From the NCBI RefSeq assembly GCF_016887565.1, contig NZ_CP069396.1, positions 434,001 through 498,000 of the forward strand: a DNA stretch of 64,000 nt. Direction: 5' to 3'. Below the pieces are notes generated by a model. It was given only the letters and a program-made list of their open reading frames with translations, searched no databases and was not told the origin of the DNA. Source of the DNA: Archangium violaceum. GTDB taxonomy: Bacteria > Myxococcota > Myxococcia > Myxococcales > Myxococcaceae. The translations under genes and the position numbers were made by a program. This document shows, one piece after another, positions 34,711 through 43,508 of this stretch (within the stretch, counting starts at the first letter, position 1; every line of letters starts with the position of its first letter).

Positions 34711-35364
34711 CTACTGGCCGCCGTCGCGCACCAGCTGGCGCGCGTCGCGCAGCAGCTTCTCCACGGCGTCGTCGTGCTCGCTGTTGTAGAAGCCGCGAAC
34801 CTCCCCCGTGCGGTCCACCAGCACGAAGTGCGAGCCGTGGAAGATGTTGGGGATGTCGTTCACGTCCTGCTCGTTGCGGCCCATGGCCATCTTGAAGCCG
34901 TTGACGACGGTGTCCTTGAGCGCGTTGTAGTCGCCGGTGAGGAAGCTCCAGCGCGCCGGGTCCGCGCCGTACCTCGCGCCGTACGCGGTGAGGCGCTCGG
35001 GCGTGTCGTACTGCGGGTCCACCGAGAAGGAGACGAGCGCCAGCTGCTCGCCGATGTCCGCCGTCTGCTTCTGGAAGCGCGCCATCTTCTGGGTGAAGAC
35101 GGGGCAGATGGTGGGGCAGCGGGTGAAGATGAAGTTGGCCACGAAGGGGCGGCCCTTCAGTTGCTCCAACCCGAAGGGCTTGCCGTCCTGGCGGGTGAAG
35201 GTGAAGGCCGGGAGCTGGCCGTAGCGCTCCAGGGTCGTGGTGCGCTGGCGCAGCAGCGCCATCCCGAGCAGCAGCAGGCACACGGCGGCGGCCAGCGCCA
35301 CCCAGAGGAAGCGGTTGGCGGAGGGCGTCGCGGGCGTGGAGGGGGTCGTGACGTCGGTGGACAT
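34711..35364 (-). CDS. SCO1/SenC copper chaperone-like protein
   Basis: 217 residues. One N-terminal membrane helix (FLWVALAAAVCLLLLGMALL) is followed by a thioredoxin fold: FTFTRQDGKPFGLEQLKGRPFVANFIFTRCPTICPVFT, with CxxxC for copper, and the conserved histidine in IFHGSHFVLVD. Sco proteins deliver copper to cytochrome c oxidase or act as thiol-disulfide reductants in the periplasm. The start is the ATG before STDVTTPSTP. It is convergent with the macrodomain gene across the MITE. Cytochrome oxidase genes are not in the window. Confidence 0.92.
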   Translation of the reverse strand: MSTDVTTPSTPATPSANRFLWVALAAAVCLLLLGMALLRQRTTTLERYGQLPAFTFTRQDGKPFGLEQLKGRPFVANFIFTRCPTICPVFTQKMARFQKQTADIGEQLALVSFSVDPQYDTPERLTAYGARYGADPARWSFLTGDYNALKDTVVNGFKMAMGRNEQDVNDIPNIFHGSHFVLVDRTGEVRGFYNSEHDDAVEKLLRDARQLVRDGGQ

Positions 35365-35594
35365 GGCGGGTGGCCCGACTGCTAACGGATGGCTTCCCAT
35401 CACACAAGGCCGGACGTCCCGGGGCCGCCTCCTTCCTCCCCCGGCGGGCTTCACGCTGCCCCGGGTGTCCGCTACTCCTACCTGGGGTTGTACCCGGGGA
35501 CGAGAGAGGCGGGCTCCTCCGGTCGCCGTCCAACAGTCCGGCCCCCGCTCGCGAGCACGCGTCACCGTGCTCTGCTAAGCCAACTCTCGCGACC

Positions 35595-38534
35595 ATGAAG
35601 GACATGCGCGAGCCGTCAATAACTCCGACCGGGGGGCCGGAGAGGCGGGCCCCGTCGGGCTTCGATCCGCTGCTCGACGGCGTGACCGATGGCATCCTCG
35701 TGGTGGACAGGGCGTGGCGCTTCCTCTGGCTCAACGCCGTGGGGGAACGGTTGCTGGGCCGCTCGCGCGAGCAGCTGCTGGGACAGGAGCTCTGGGCCGC
35801 GCTGCCCGAGGTGGGGGACACCGCCTTCGCCCCCGCGTGGCGCCGGGCCATGGACGCGGGCACGCTCGTGTCCCTGGAGGACTTCTTCCCGCCCGCGGGC
35901 GTGTGGCTGGAGTCGCGCGCCTTCCCCTCGGGCGAGGGCCTCGTCATCTTCACCCGGGACGTGTCGGAGCGGCGCCTGGCGGAGAACGAGCGGGTGCGGT
36001 TGCTATCGGCGGAGCAGACGTCGCGCGCCGCGGTGGAGGGCGAGCGCACGCGCTTCCAGGAGATGCTGATGCTGGCGCCCGCCGCCGTCAGCATCACCCG
36101 CGGCGCCGAGCACCGCTTCGTCTTCTCCAACCTGCTGCACCGCCGCTTCTACGGGGGCAGGGATCTGGTGGGCCAGTCGGCGCGCGAGGCCCTGCCCGAG
36201 CTGGAGGGCCAGGGCGTCTTCGAGGTGATGGACCGGGTGTACCTCTCCGGCAGCTCCTACGTGGGCAGGGGCCGGCCGGTGAAGGTGCCGCGCCCGGGCG
36301 CACCGCCGGAGGAGATGTTCTTCGACATCGCCTACCACCCGCAGCGCGACGCCGCCGGACGGGTGGAGGGCGTGGCCATCTTCGCCTACGACGTGACGGA
36401 CCTGGTGCGCTCGCGCCGCACGGCGGAGACGCTGGCGCGAGACCTGGGCTACAGCGAGGAGCGCTTCCGTTCACTGGTGACGGCCACCTCGGACATCATC
36501 TGGGTGACGCCGACGTCGGGCGAGTTCATGGAGGACCAGCCCGGCTGGCGGGCCTTCACCGGACAGACGCGCGAGGAGCTGCTGGGCTGGGGCTGGTTGG
36601 ACGCGGTGCATCCGGAGGACCGGGAGCGCACCGCGAGGACGTGGGAGTCCGCGCTCTCCACGCGCACGCCCTACCTGATGGAGCACCGGCTGCGGCACCG
36701 GGATGGGACGTACCGCTACGTGCTGGCGCGCGCGGTGCCGGTGCTGGAGAAGGACGGCACGGTGCGCGAGTGGGTGGGCGCTCACCGGGACATCACCCGC
36801 CAGCGCCAGGGCGAGGCGGAGCTGGAGCGCCTGCTCGCGCGCGAGCAGCGTCACGCCACGCAGCTGCAGGGGCTGGCCAGTGCCGCGCTCGTCATCAGCG
36901 AGGCGGACTCCGTCGAACAGGTGCTGCGGGCGGTGACGGAGCAGGCGCGCGAGGTGATTGGCGCGCACCAGGCCGTCACCAGCCTGACGGTGGAGGGGGG
37001 CTGGTCGCAGGCCATCCACGCCGTGTCGATGTCGGACAGGTACGGGGCGTGGCGCGACTGGAAGGAGTCGCCGGAGGGGACGGGCATCTACTCGTGGGTG
37101 TGCCGGCTGAACCTGCCCATGAGGTTGTCGCAGGCGGACCTGGAGTCGCACCCGGCCTGGAAGGACTTCGGCCGGCACAAGGCGAAGCACCCGCCGCTGC
37201 GCGGCTGGCTGGCGGCGCCCCTGGTGGGACGGGACGGGCGCAACCTGGGCCTCATCCAGCTGTCGGACCGGCACGAGGGGGACTTCAGCGCCGAGGACGA
37301 GGCCATCCTGGTGCAGCTGGCGCGCATGGCCTCGGTGGCGATTGAAAACACGCGGCTGATGGCGGAGACGCAGGCGGCCAACCGCGCGAAGGACGAGTTC
37401 CTCGCGGTGATGAGCCACGAGCTGCGCACGCCGCTGACGGCGGTGCTGGGCTGGACGCAGATGCTGCGCAACCGGCAGAGCGACGCGAAGGCGGTGGAGA
37501 AGGGGCTGGCCGTCATCGAGCGCAACGCGCGCACGCTGGCGCAACTGATTGAAGACGTGCTGGACGTGTCGCGCATCATCACCGGCAAGCTGACGTTGCA
37601 CCGGCGGGGCGTGGAGCTGGTGGGGGTGGTGCAGGCGGCGGTGGAGGTGGTGAGGCCGCACGCGGAGCAGAAGGGGGTGTCGCTGTCGCTCGAGGTGGAC
37701 GTGGGGGGCAACGGCACGGCGATGCTGGTGGGGGACCCGGGGAGGTTGCAGCAGGTGTGCTGGAACCTGCTGGTGAACGCGGTGAAGTTCACCCCGGCGG
37801 GAGGGCAGGTGCGGGTGCGGGTGGACCGGAGCGAGCGGGAGCTGTGGGTCCGGGTGACGGACACGGGGAAGGGGATTCGAGCGGACTCGTTGCCGCACCT
37901 CTTCGAGCGCTTCTGGCAGGCGGACGGCTCGGCCACGCGCGAGCACGGTGGACTGGGATTGGGGTTGGCGATCGTCCACCACCTGGTGGGGCTGCACGGG
38001 GGCGTCGTGCGGGCCGAGAGCGGGGGAGAGGGGAAGGGGTCCACCTTCACGGTGACGCTGCCGGTGCCGGCGGTGCTGCCCGAGGTGCAGACGGAGGTGC
38101 TGCCGGGCGCGGAGACGGCGCCGGCGGTGAAACTGGACGAGGTGAAGGTGCTGTTGGTGGAGGACGCGGCGGACGCACGCGAGCTGATTGCCCTCATGCT
38201 GCGCGAGCGGGGCGCGGAGGTGAGCACGGCGAGCAACGCGACCGAGGCGATGGAGCGGCTGACGGAAGCGCTGCCGGACGTGTTGGTGTCGGACATCGGC
38301 CTGCCGGGGGAGGACGGACACGCGCTGTTGAGGCGGGTGCGAGCCTGGGCCGAGGCGAGGGACCAGTGGGTGCCAGCGATCGCGCTCACGGCCTACGCGA
38401 GCGCCGAGGACGCGCGGAAGGCCTACCGCGCGGGCTTCCAGGTGCACCTGTCCAAACCGCTGGAGCGGGGAGTGCTCATCGAGGCGGTGGCGCGGCTCGC
38501 CGGACGGGACGACGTGGGCGCCAAGGCGGGGTGA
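35595..38534 (+). CDS. hybrid sensor histidine kinase (PAS-GAF-HK-receiver)
   Basis: 979 residues, no membrane helix. PAS domains begin near residues 20, 160 and 290 (FRSLVTATSDIIWVTPTSGE), each with a following PAC-like segment; a GAF domain lies at about 435-590. Kinase core: H-box MSHELRTPLTAV (phospho-His608), N-box CWNLLVNAVKFTP, G1 DTGKGIRADS, G2 HGGLGLGLAIVHHLVG. The C-terminal receiver has LLVEDAADA and SDIGLPGEDG (D900). It senses unknown redox or small-molecule signals and can relay phosphate to an HPt or receiver elsewhere. The first ATG (35595) is used. Confidence 0.93.
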   Translation: MKDMREPSITPTGGPERRAPSGFDPLLDGVTDGILVVDRAWRFLWLNAVGERLLGRSREQLLGQELWAALPEVGDTAFAPAWRRAMDAGTLVSLEDFFPPAGVWLESRAFPSGEGLVIFTRDVSERRLAENERVRLLSAEQTSRAAVEGERTRFQEMLMLAPAAVSITRGAEHRFVFSNLLHRRFYGGRDLVGQSAREALPELEGQGVFEVMDRVYLSGSSYVGRGRPVKVPRPGAPPEEMFFDIAYHPQRDAAGRVEGVAIFAYDVTDLVRSRRTAETLARDLGYSEERFRSLVTATSDIIWVTPTSGEFMEDQPGWRAFTGQTREELLGWGWLDAVHPEDRERTARTWESALSTRTPYLMEHRLRHRDGTYRYVLARAVPVLEKDGTVREWVGAHRDITRQRQGEAELERLLAREQRHATQLQGLASAALVISEADSVEQVLRAVTEQAREVIGAHQAVTSLTVEGGWSQAIHAVSMSDRYGAWRDWKESPEGTGIYSWVCRLNLPMRLSQADLESHPAWKDFGRHKAKHPPLRGWLAAPLVGRDGRNLGLIQLSDRHEGDFSAEDEAILVQLARMASVAIENTRLMAETQAANRAKDEFLAVMSHELRTPLTAVLGWTQMLRNRQSDAKAVEKGLAVIERNARTLAQLIEDVLDVSRIITGKLTLHRRGVELVGVVQAAVEVVRPHAEQKGVSLSLEVDVGGNGTAMLVGDPGRLQQVCWNLLVNAVKFTPAGGQVRVRVDRSERELWVRVTDTGKGIRADSLPHLFERFWQADGSATREHGGLGLGLAIVHHLVGLHGGVVRAESGGEGKGSTFTVTLPVPAVLPEVQTEVLPGAETAPAVKLDEVKVLLVEDAADARELIALMLRERGAEVSTASNATEAMERLTEALPDVLVSDIGLPGEDGHALLRRVRAWAEARDQWVPAIALTAYASAEDARKAYRAGFQVHLSKPLERGVLIEAVARLAGRDDVGAKAG

Positions 38535-38633
38535 GGCCGAGGGGCAGCATCTGGAGGAGCCCGCCGCATACGCGGAGTGCGTTCCCACCCCTGTTCCCAG
38601 TCACATCCACGTGCTCGACAAGGGGAAATCGTC

Positions 38634-38659
38634 GGTTTTTTTGGGGCCCCCAGGAAACC
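38634..38659 (+). terminator. possible terminator after the hybrid kinase
   Basis: GGTTTtttTGGGG can pair with CCCCCAggAAACC, with T and A runs alongside. It lies between the kinase stop and the lytic-enzyme start. Weak assignment. Confidence 0.3.
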
Positions 38660-38727
38660 TTTCCTCTTGTGCTGCGAGAATGGGTTCAACGCTGTTTCCA
38701 TATCCCTACCCCACGGAGCACCCCACC

Positions 38728-40422
38728 GTGAGCACCATCTCCGTCCGCAGTGGCGACACCCTCTCGAAGCTCGCCGCCAGGTACAACACCACCGTCGACA
38801 AGCTGGCCAAGGCCAACAACATCAAGGACCCCGACCTCATCAAGGTCGGGCAGAAGCTGACCGTCCCCGACGGCTTCGACAGTCCTGGCACCAAGACGCC
38901 CAGCTCCAACCCCTCCAAGAGCGGCGACAAGTTCGACCAGCCCGCCGCCGCCGGTGGCCGTGCCGCCGGCCCCGTCAAGGATGACGACGGCCGCTCCTTC
39001 CCCACCTCCGCCGACGGTACCCCCATGTACCGCCAGGGCGATACCCAGTGGGGCGGCCGCCGCCTCGGCACCGGCTCCTCCATCTCCGCCGCCGGCTGCG
39101 CCATGACCTCCACCGCCATGGCCATGAGCAAGATCTCCGGCAAGGTCATCAACCCCGGCGAGCTCGACGCGTACCTCGACAAGAACGGCGGCTACTCCGG
39201 CAACGGCCTCATCTGGGGCCAGGCCGCCAAGATGGCCGGCCTCGGCGCCACCAAGCCCGGCTGGAGCACGTCCAACATCAACAAGCAGATCGACGCCGGC
39301 CGCCCCGTCGTCATCGGCGTGGACTACAAGGCCGGCTCCAACGGCGGCGCCAACGGCACCGACCACTGGGTCACCGTCACCCACCGCAAGGGCGACACCT
39401 ACTACGCCAACGATCCCGCCACCGGGAAGGAGATCGCCCTCAAGCTCCAGAACGGCAAGCTCGTGGGCGGCCCCAAGAACTACAAGAGCACCGGCGAGCT
39501 CGTCACCTTCACCGGTGGCAACCCGCGCCCGGGCACCGCTCCGGCTGGCAGCAGCGGCGGCCCCGTGGCCGGTCAGAACTCCTCGGGCGGCTCCGTGAAG
39601 GGCCTGTCCCTGCCCGCCGGGGACCTGGAGAAGGGCGCTCGTGGCAAGGACGTGGAGCTGCTCCAGAAGGCCCTGGTGAAGGCCGGCAACCTCACCCAGG
39701 CCGAGATGAACACCGGCCCCGGCATCTTCGGCCCCAAGACCGAGGCGGCCCTCAAGGAGTTCCAGGCCGCTCACGGCGTGCCCAACACCGGCTACTACGG
39801 GCCCAAGACGCGCGCCGCCTTCGAGAAGCTCGGCGCCAAGGTGGGCGGCTCCACCGGCCCCGGCCCCGTCACCGGCCCCTCCGAGCCCGGCACCAAGGGC
39901 GGCGTGTCGCTCGCGCAGCTGCGCAAGATCATGCCCAACCTCTCGCAGGCCAAGGCCGAGCAGTACCTGCCCCACCTCAACAAGGCCATGGCCGAGGCCG
40001 GCATCAACACCCCCAAGCGCCAGGCCGCCTTCCTCGCGCAGCTGGCCCACGAGAGCGGCGAGTTCCGCTACATGGAGGAGATCGCCTCCGGTGCCGCCTA
40101 CGAGGGCCGCAAGGACCTGGGCAACACGGAGCCGGGTGACGGCAAGCGCTTCAAGGGCCGCGGCCCCATCCAGCTCACCGGCCGCGCCAACTACCGCGCC
40201 GCGGGCAAGGCCCTGGGCATCGACCTGGAGAACAACCCGACGCGCGCCGCCGACCCGGACGTGGGCTTCCGCACCGCCGCCTGGTTCTGGAACAGCCGCA
40301 ACCTCAACACCTACGCGGACGCGGGCAACTTCCGTGAGGTCACCCGCCGCATCAACGGCGGCTACAACGGGCTGGCCAGCCGCGAGGCGTACTACAACCG
40401 CGCGCTCGACGTGCTGACCTGA
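38728..40422 (+). CDS. LysM/C39-like/PG-binding/GH19 multidomain lytic enzyme
   Basis: 564 residues from a GTG. LysM: VRSGDTLSKLAARYN to GQKLTVP (residues 3-50). C39-like peptidase: MYRQGDTQWGG, C124 (AAGCAMTSTA), H213 (TDHWVTVTH), D229 (YYANDPAT), a complete Cys-His-Asp triad. PG-binding_1 domain at about 297-365 (KGARGKDVELLQKAL). GH19 chitinase/lysozyme-type domain at about 395-560 (HESGEFRYMEE, FKGRGPIQLTGRANY). No signal peptide is visible, so export must use a holin, secretion system or lysis. It ends at a strong terminator. The combination of a peptidase with a glycan hydrolase suggests wall degradation of prey or rivals. Confidence 0.9.
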   Translation: MSTISVRSGDTLSKLAARYNTTVDKLAKANNIKDPDLIKVGQKLTVPDGFDSPGTKTPSSNPSKSGDKFDQPAAAGGRAAGPVKDDDGRSFPTSADGTPMYRQGDTQWGGRRLGTGSSISAAGCAMTSTAMAMSKISGKVINPGELDAYLDKNGGYSGNGLIWGQAAKMAGLGATKPGWSTSNINKQIDAGRPVVIGVDYKAGSNGGANGTDHWVTVTHRKGDTYYANDPATGKEIALKLQNGKLVGGPKNYKSTGELVTFTGGNPRPGTAPAGSSGGPVAGQNSSGGSVKGLSLPAGDLEKGARGKDVELLQKALVKAGNLTQAEMNTGPGIFGPKTEAALKEFQAAHGVPNTGYYGPKTRAAFEKLGAKVGGSTGPGPVTGPSEPGTKGGVSLAQLRKIMPNLSQAKAEQYLPHLNKAMAEAGINTPKRQAAFLAQLAHESGEFRYMEEIASGAAYEGRKDLGNTEPGDGKRFKGRGPIQLTGRANYRAAGKALGIDLENNPTRAADPDVGFRTAAWFWNSRNLNTYADAGNFREVTRRINGGYNGLASREAYYNRALDVLT

Positions 40423-40480
40423 TCCACGCTTCCACCCCTTCGTTCCAAGTCCCCCTTCCTTCTCCAGGCGAGGGGGCACG

Positions 40481-40523
40481 AGGACCGCGGCCCACCCCCC
40501 TCGGCCGCGGTCCTTCGTCTTTA
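40481..40523 (+). terminator. bidirectional intrinsic terminator
   Basis: Perfect 12-bp arms AGGACCGCGGCC (40481-40492) and GGCCGCGGTCCT (40503-40514) with a 10-nt loop, followed by TCGTCTTTAT. It lies between the converging lytic-enzyme gene and the membrane-protein gene. Confidence 0.85.
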
Positions 40524-41315
40524 TCAGGGGTCCTGGTCGTGGGGGAGGGTCAGGCAGAGCATGGTGGCCAGCGACACCAGGCTGGTGAGGAGGTAGGACA
40601 GGCCCAGGTCCTGGTAGTCATTGTCGAACCCGCGCCACGCGAGCAGCAGGCAGTACCCGCTCACCAGCAACTGCACCGCGTTGAAGAAGCGCTTCATCGG
40701 CCGGAGCGCGTACAACCCGGCCAGGGCCGAGAACACGGGCACCGCGAGCAGCATCAGCCCGAGCAACAGGCCATCCCAGGTGATCACGGGGATGCCGTCC
40801 ATCTCCATGTGCTTGGCGGTGTGGTGGAAATCCACGTCATCCATGAGGTAGGGCCAGTGTATGGACAGCCAGGGGCCTACCTGCCCCAGCATGTTGAGCA
40901 CGGCGAGCCCCAGCCCGATGCCCATGAAGCGGGGAATGCCGCGGGGCCGAGCACCCCGGGCCCGCTTCAGCATCTCGGGCGTCACCTCGAGCGCATACGG
41001 GTAGCCGAGCGCCAGGATCGTCTCCAGGGCCGCGACGCCCACCTGGCGGCCGTCGGTACCCGTCAGCTCGCACAGCCGCTCGTCCTCCAGGACATCGAGC
41101 ATGAAGTCGGCGCGCACGCGTGGCGGCTCGCCCGGGGGGATTGGCGTCGAGAGCGCCTCGAGGAACGCGTCCACTTCGTCGGAGGTGGGGCCCGGTTGGC
41201 GCAGGGCCTCCAGCCGCTCGAGCAGCGGCACGGCGTCCACCTCGAACATCGGAGCGGAGGGATCCTGGGAATCCTCCTCCTCGGCGGGGCGTGGCGCTTC
41301 TCGGACGCGTTCCAT
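40524..41315 (-). CDS. multi-span membrane protein of unknown function
   Basis: 263 residues. The first ~130 are soluble and acidic (PTSDEVDAFLEALSTPIPPGEP) and contain a conserved-looking VGVAALETILALGYPYALEV; the rest has four hydrophobic spans (GIGLGLAVLNMLGQVGPWL, LLLGLMLLAVPVFSALAGLYAL, FNAVQLLVSGYCLLLAW, YLLTSLVSLATMLCLTL). No known family recognised. Start at the ATG before ERVREAPRP. It ends in the bidirectional terminator. Confidence 0.75.
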   Translation of the reverse strand: MERVREAPRPAEEEDSQDPSAPMFEVDAVPLLERLEALRQPGPTSDEVDAFLEALSTPIPPGEPPRVRADFMLDVLEDERLCELTGTDGRQVGVAALETILALGYPYALEVTPEMLKRARGARPRGIPRFMGIGLGLAVLNMLGQVGPWLSIHWPYLMDDVDFHHTAKHMEMDGIPVITWDGLLLGLMLLAVPVFSALAGLYALRPMKRFFNAVQLLVSGYCLLLAWRGFDNDYQDLGLSYLLTSLVSLATMLCLTLPHDQDP

Positions 41316-41462
41316 GGGGAACCAGCTTAGTCGGACCCGGTCCGGGTCTTCATGGGGCATGGATGCCTTACAGGCGGGCAGACGACATTCGAGGCAGCGC
41401 CCGGAGGTCATGCGCACCCTCCGACTCGTAAGGACCCTCACGCGGATGGAGCGAGGACCCCC

Positions 41463-41888
41463 ATGGCGATGGAGCGAGCGCAGCGTTTCGTGGATGCACT
41501 GGCCAGGCTGGAGGAGAGCGGCGAGCTGGAGTCCCTGTTGGAGCTCTTCGGTGACGACGCTCAGGTGAGCAACGTGGCCTCCCGCCGTACCTTCCACGGC
41601 AAGGAGGGGGCTCGCGAGTTCTGGCGCGAGTACAAGGGGATGTTACGTCGAGTGAAGTCCACCTTCCGGAACATGATCGAAGCGGGGGACCGCGTGGCGC
41701 TCGAGTGGGAGTCCAGCGGCACCGCGCACAACGGCGCGGCGGTGGACTACGAGGGCGTCTCCATCATCGAGTGGGATGGCGACCGCATCTCGCGCTTCTA
41801 CGCCTATTTCGACCCACGCGTGCTGGGGCTGGAGCTGTCCCAGGGCAATGCCCCGCGCTCGGAGGCCCCGGCCACCGCGCCGGCCTGA
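41463..41888 (+). CDS. SnoaL-like (NTF2-fold) protein
   Basis: 141 residues with the NTF2-fold pattern: an N-terminal helix pair (AQRFVDALARLEESGELESLLELFGDDAQV), then strands with HGKEGAREFWREYKGM and VALEWESSGTAHNGAAVDYEGVSIIEWDGDRISRFYAYFDPR. The YAYFDP ending is typical of SnoaL-like proteins, which form a small-molecule binding cone. Some are isomerases or hydroxylases; the substrate is unknown. ATG with a GCGAGGA site. Single gene. Confidence 0.85.
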   Translation: MAMERAQRFVDALARLEESGELESLLELFGDDAQVSNVASRRTFHGKEGAREFWREYKGMLRRVKSTFRNMIEAGDRVALEWESSGTAHNGAAVDYEGVSIIEWDGDRISRFYAYFDPRVLGLELSQGNAPRSEAPATAPA

Positions 41889-42043
41889 GACTCGCTTTCT
41901 CCCCGAACGGGAAAAAGGACAGAGGGACCCGCGGACGCGCGAGGTCCCTCTTTACTTCGCCAGAGCATAATATCTCGACATGCGAGCGGGACCCGATTGT
42001 CGCATACTGGGCAGGCCGTGTTCTCCCAGTCCGAGGGCAATTG

Positions 42044-42877
42044 ATGTTCCGCACTGTCGTCGTCGCCCTGTTCATCTCCCTCCTCGCCGTTCCCGCCCCG
42101 AGCGCTCACGCCGCCCCGGCGAAGACCGCCAGAGCCAAGACGTCGAAGAGCTCCAAGTCGGCCAAGACCAAGGCGAAGGCGTCCAAGAAGTCTTCCCGGA
42201 AGTCCGTCACGCCGGCGCCGGCCGAGTCCGGGGAAGAGGACGCGCCGATGCAGCCCGCGGCGAAGCAGGCCGAGCCCGCGCGGCCCGAGGCCGCTCCGCC
42301 CTCGCCAATGCAGCCCGCGGAGACGCGGCCCTCCGACGCGCCGGTGAAGCAGGAGGAGTCCGACATGGACTTCGATCTGCTCGAGTCCTCGACGACGTCG
42401 GCCGAGGCGCCGCGCGCGGTGGACCCCGCGCTGGAGAGGGCCATCGCCCAGCGCCGCACCATGCTCACCATCCACCAGGGCGTGGGCATCGCCATGGCGG
42501 CGACGCTGACGGCCACCATCGTGGTGGGGCAGCTCAACCTCAATGACCGCTACCGGGGTGGGGGAGGCACTGACCGGTACAAGGGCTTGCACACGGGGCT
42601 GGTGATCGGCTCCAGCACGCTCTTCGCCGGAACGGGCCTGCTCGGCCTGCTCGCCCCCACGCCCTTCAAGAAGGAACTGCGGCTGGACACCATCACCCTG
42701 CACAAGATCTTCATGTCCCTGGCCACCGCTGGAATGCTGACCCAGGTGGCGCTCGGTGTGGTGACCGCGCAACACGAAGGCAAGCTGTCGCAGGTGGGCC
42801 TGGTCACCGCGCATCAGGTGATCGGCTATGCGACGCTGGGCGCCGTGGGCGCAGGCATGTTGATGCTCACGTTCTGA
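42044..42877 (+). CDS. b561-like four-helix membrane protein with four conserved-type histidines
   Basis: 277 residues. A signal-like N-terminus (MFRTVVVALFISLLAVPAPSAHA) is followed by a long Lys/Ser/Pro/Glu-rich linker (25-135), then four membrane helices, each with a histidine near one end: H144 (LTIHQGVGIAMAA), H183 (GLHTGLVIGSS), H220 (TLHKIFMSLATAG), H257 (TAHQVIGYATLG). Four helices with paired histidines could hold two b hemes as in cytochrome b561-type proteins. Its operon with YceI and a double-Rieske protein fits membrane electron transfer. Start ATG; an in-frame TTG is adjacent. Confidence 0.65.
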   Translation: MFRTVVVALFISLLAVPAPSAHAAPAKTARAKTSKSSKSAKTKAKASKKSSRKSVTPAPAESGEEDAPMQPAAKQAEPARPEAAPPSPMQPAETRPSDAPVKQEESDMDFDLLESSTTSAEAPRAVDPALERAIAQRRTMLTIHQGVGIAMAATLTATIVVGQLNLNDRYRGGGGTDRYKGLHTGLVIGSSTLFAGTGLLGLLAPTPFKKELRLDTITLHKIFMSLATAGMLTQVALGVVTAQHEGKLSQVGLVTAHQVIGYATLGAVGAGMLMLTF

Positions 42878-42923
42878 ATTTCCACGCGCAAAAACGAGTC
42901 GATAAGACCCGGAGAATCCCCCC

Positions 42924-43508
42924 ATGAAACACTCGTTCCTGGCCCTGCTGTGCTCGCTGATGCTGTCCGCTCCCGCTCTCGCGCAGGAGGCGGCTACCGC
43001 GCGCACGTATTCGGTGAAGAAGGACGGTAGCAGCGTCACCTACCGCCTCAACCACAAGATGCACGAGGTGGTGGGCACCGCGCGCCCCACCGAGGGCAAG
43101 GCGCGCATCCTCCCCGATGGCACCCTGCAGGTGGCCGTGCGCGCCAACGTGGCGGACTTCGACTCGGGCAACTCCAACCGAGACTCGCACATGAAGGAGG
43201 TCACCGAGGCCACGAAGTACCCCACCGTCGAGTTCAAGGGCGTGGCCACGGGCGTGAAGGTGCCGACCTCGTTCCCGGCGAAGCAGGAGGTGACGCTCAA
43301 GGGACAGCTCACCTTCCACGGGGTGAAGCAGAGCATCGAGGTGCCCCTGCAGGTGCTGTTCAACACGGCCACGGACGTGTCGGCCGAGGGCAAGTTCCAG
43401 ATCAGCCTGGAGTCCTACAAGGTGGAGCGCCCGTCGCTGCTGATGGTGAAGGTGGACGACGCGCTGGCGATGGAGACGAAGTTCCAGCTCAAGGAGGAGG
43501 GGAAGTGA
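42924..43508 (+). CDS. YceI-family periplasmic protein
   Basis: 194 residues with a signal peptide (SFLALLCSLMLSAPALA|QE). The lipocalin-like barrel shows SSVTYRLNHKMHEVVGTA, RNVADFDSGNSNRDSHMKEVTEATKYPTVEF and GQLTFHGVKQSIEVPLQVL, signatures of YceI proteins. Relatives bind long-chain polyprenoids such as octaprenyl compounds, so it may carry a quinone-like lipid for the neighbouring redox proteins. It overlaps the Rieske gene's start by 4 bp (GTGA). Confidence 0.93.
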   Translation: MKHSFLALLCSLMLSAPALAQEAATARTYSVKKDGSSVTYRLNHKMHEVVGTARPTEGKARILPDGTLQVAVRANVADFDSGNSNRDSHMKEVTEATKYPTVEFKGVATGVKVPTSFPAKQEVTLKGQLTFHGVKQSIEVPLQVLFNTATDVSAEGKFQISLESYKVERPSLLMVKVDDALAMETKFQLKEEGK

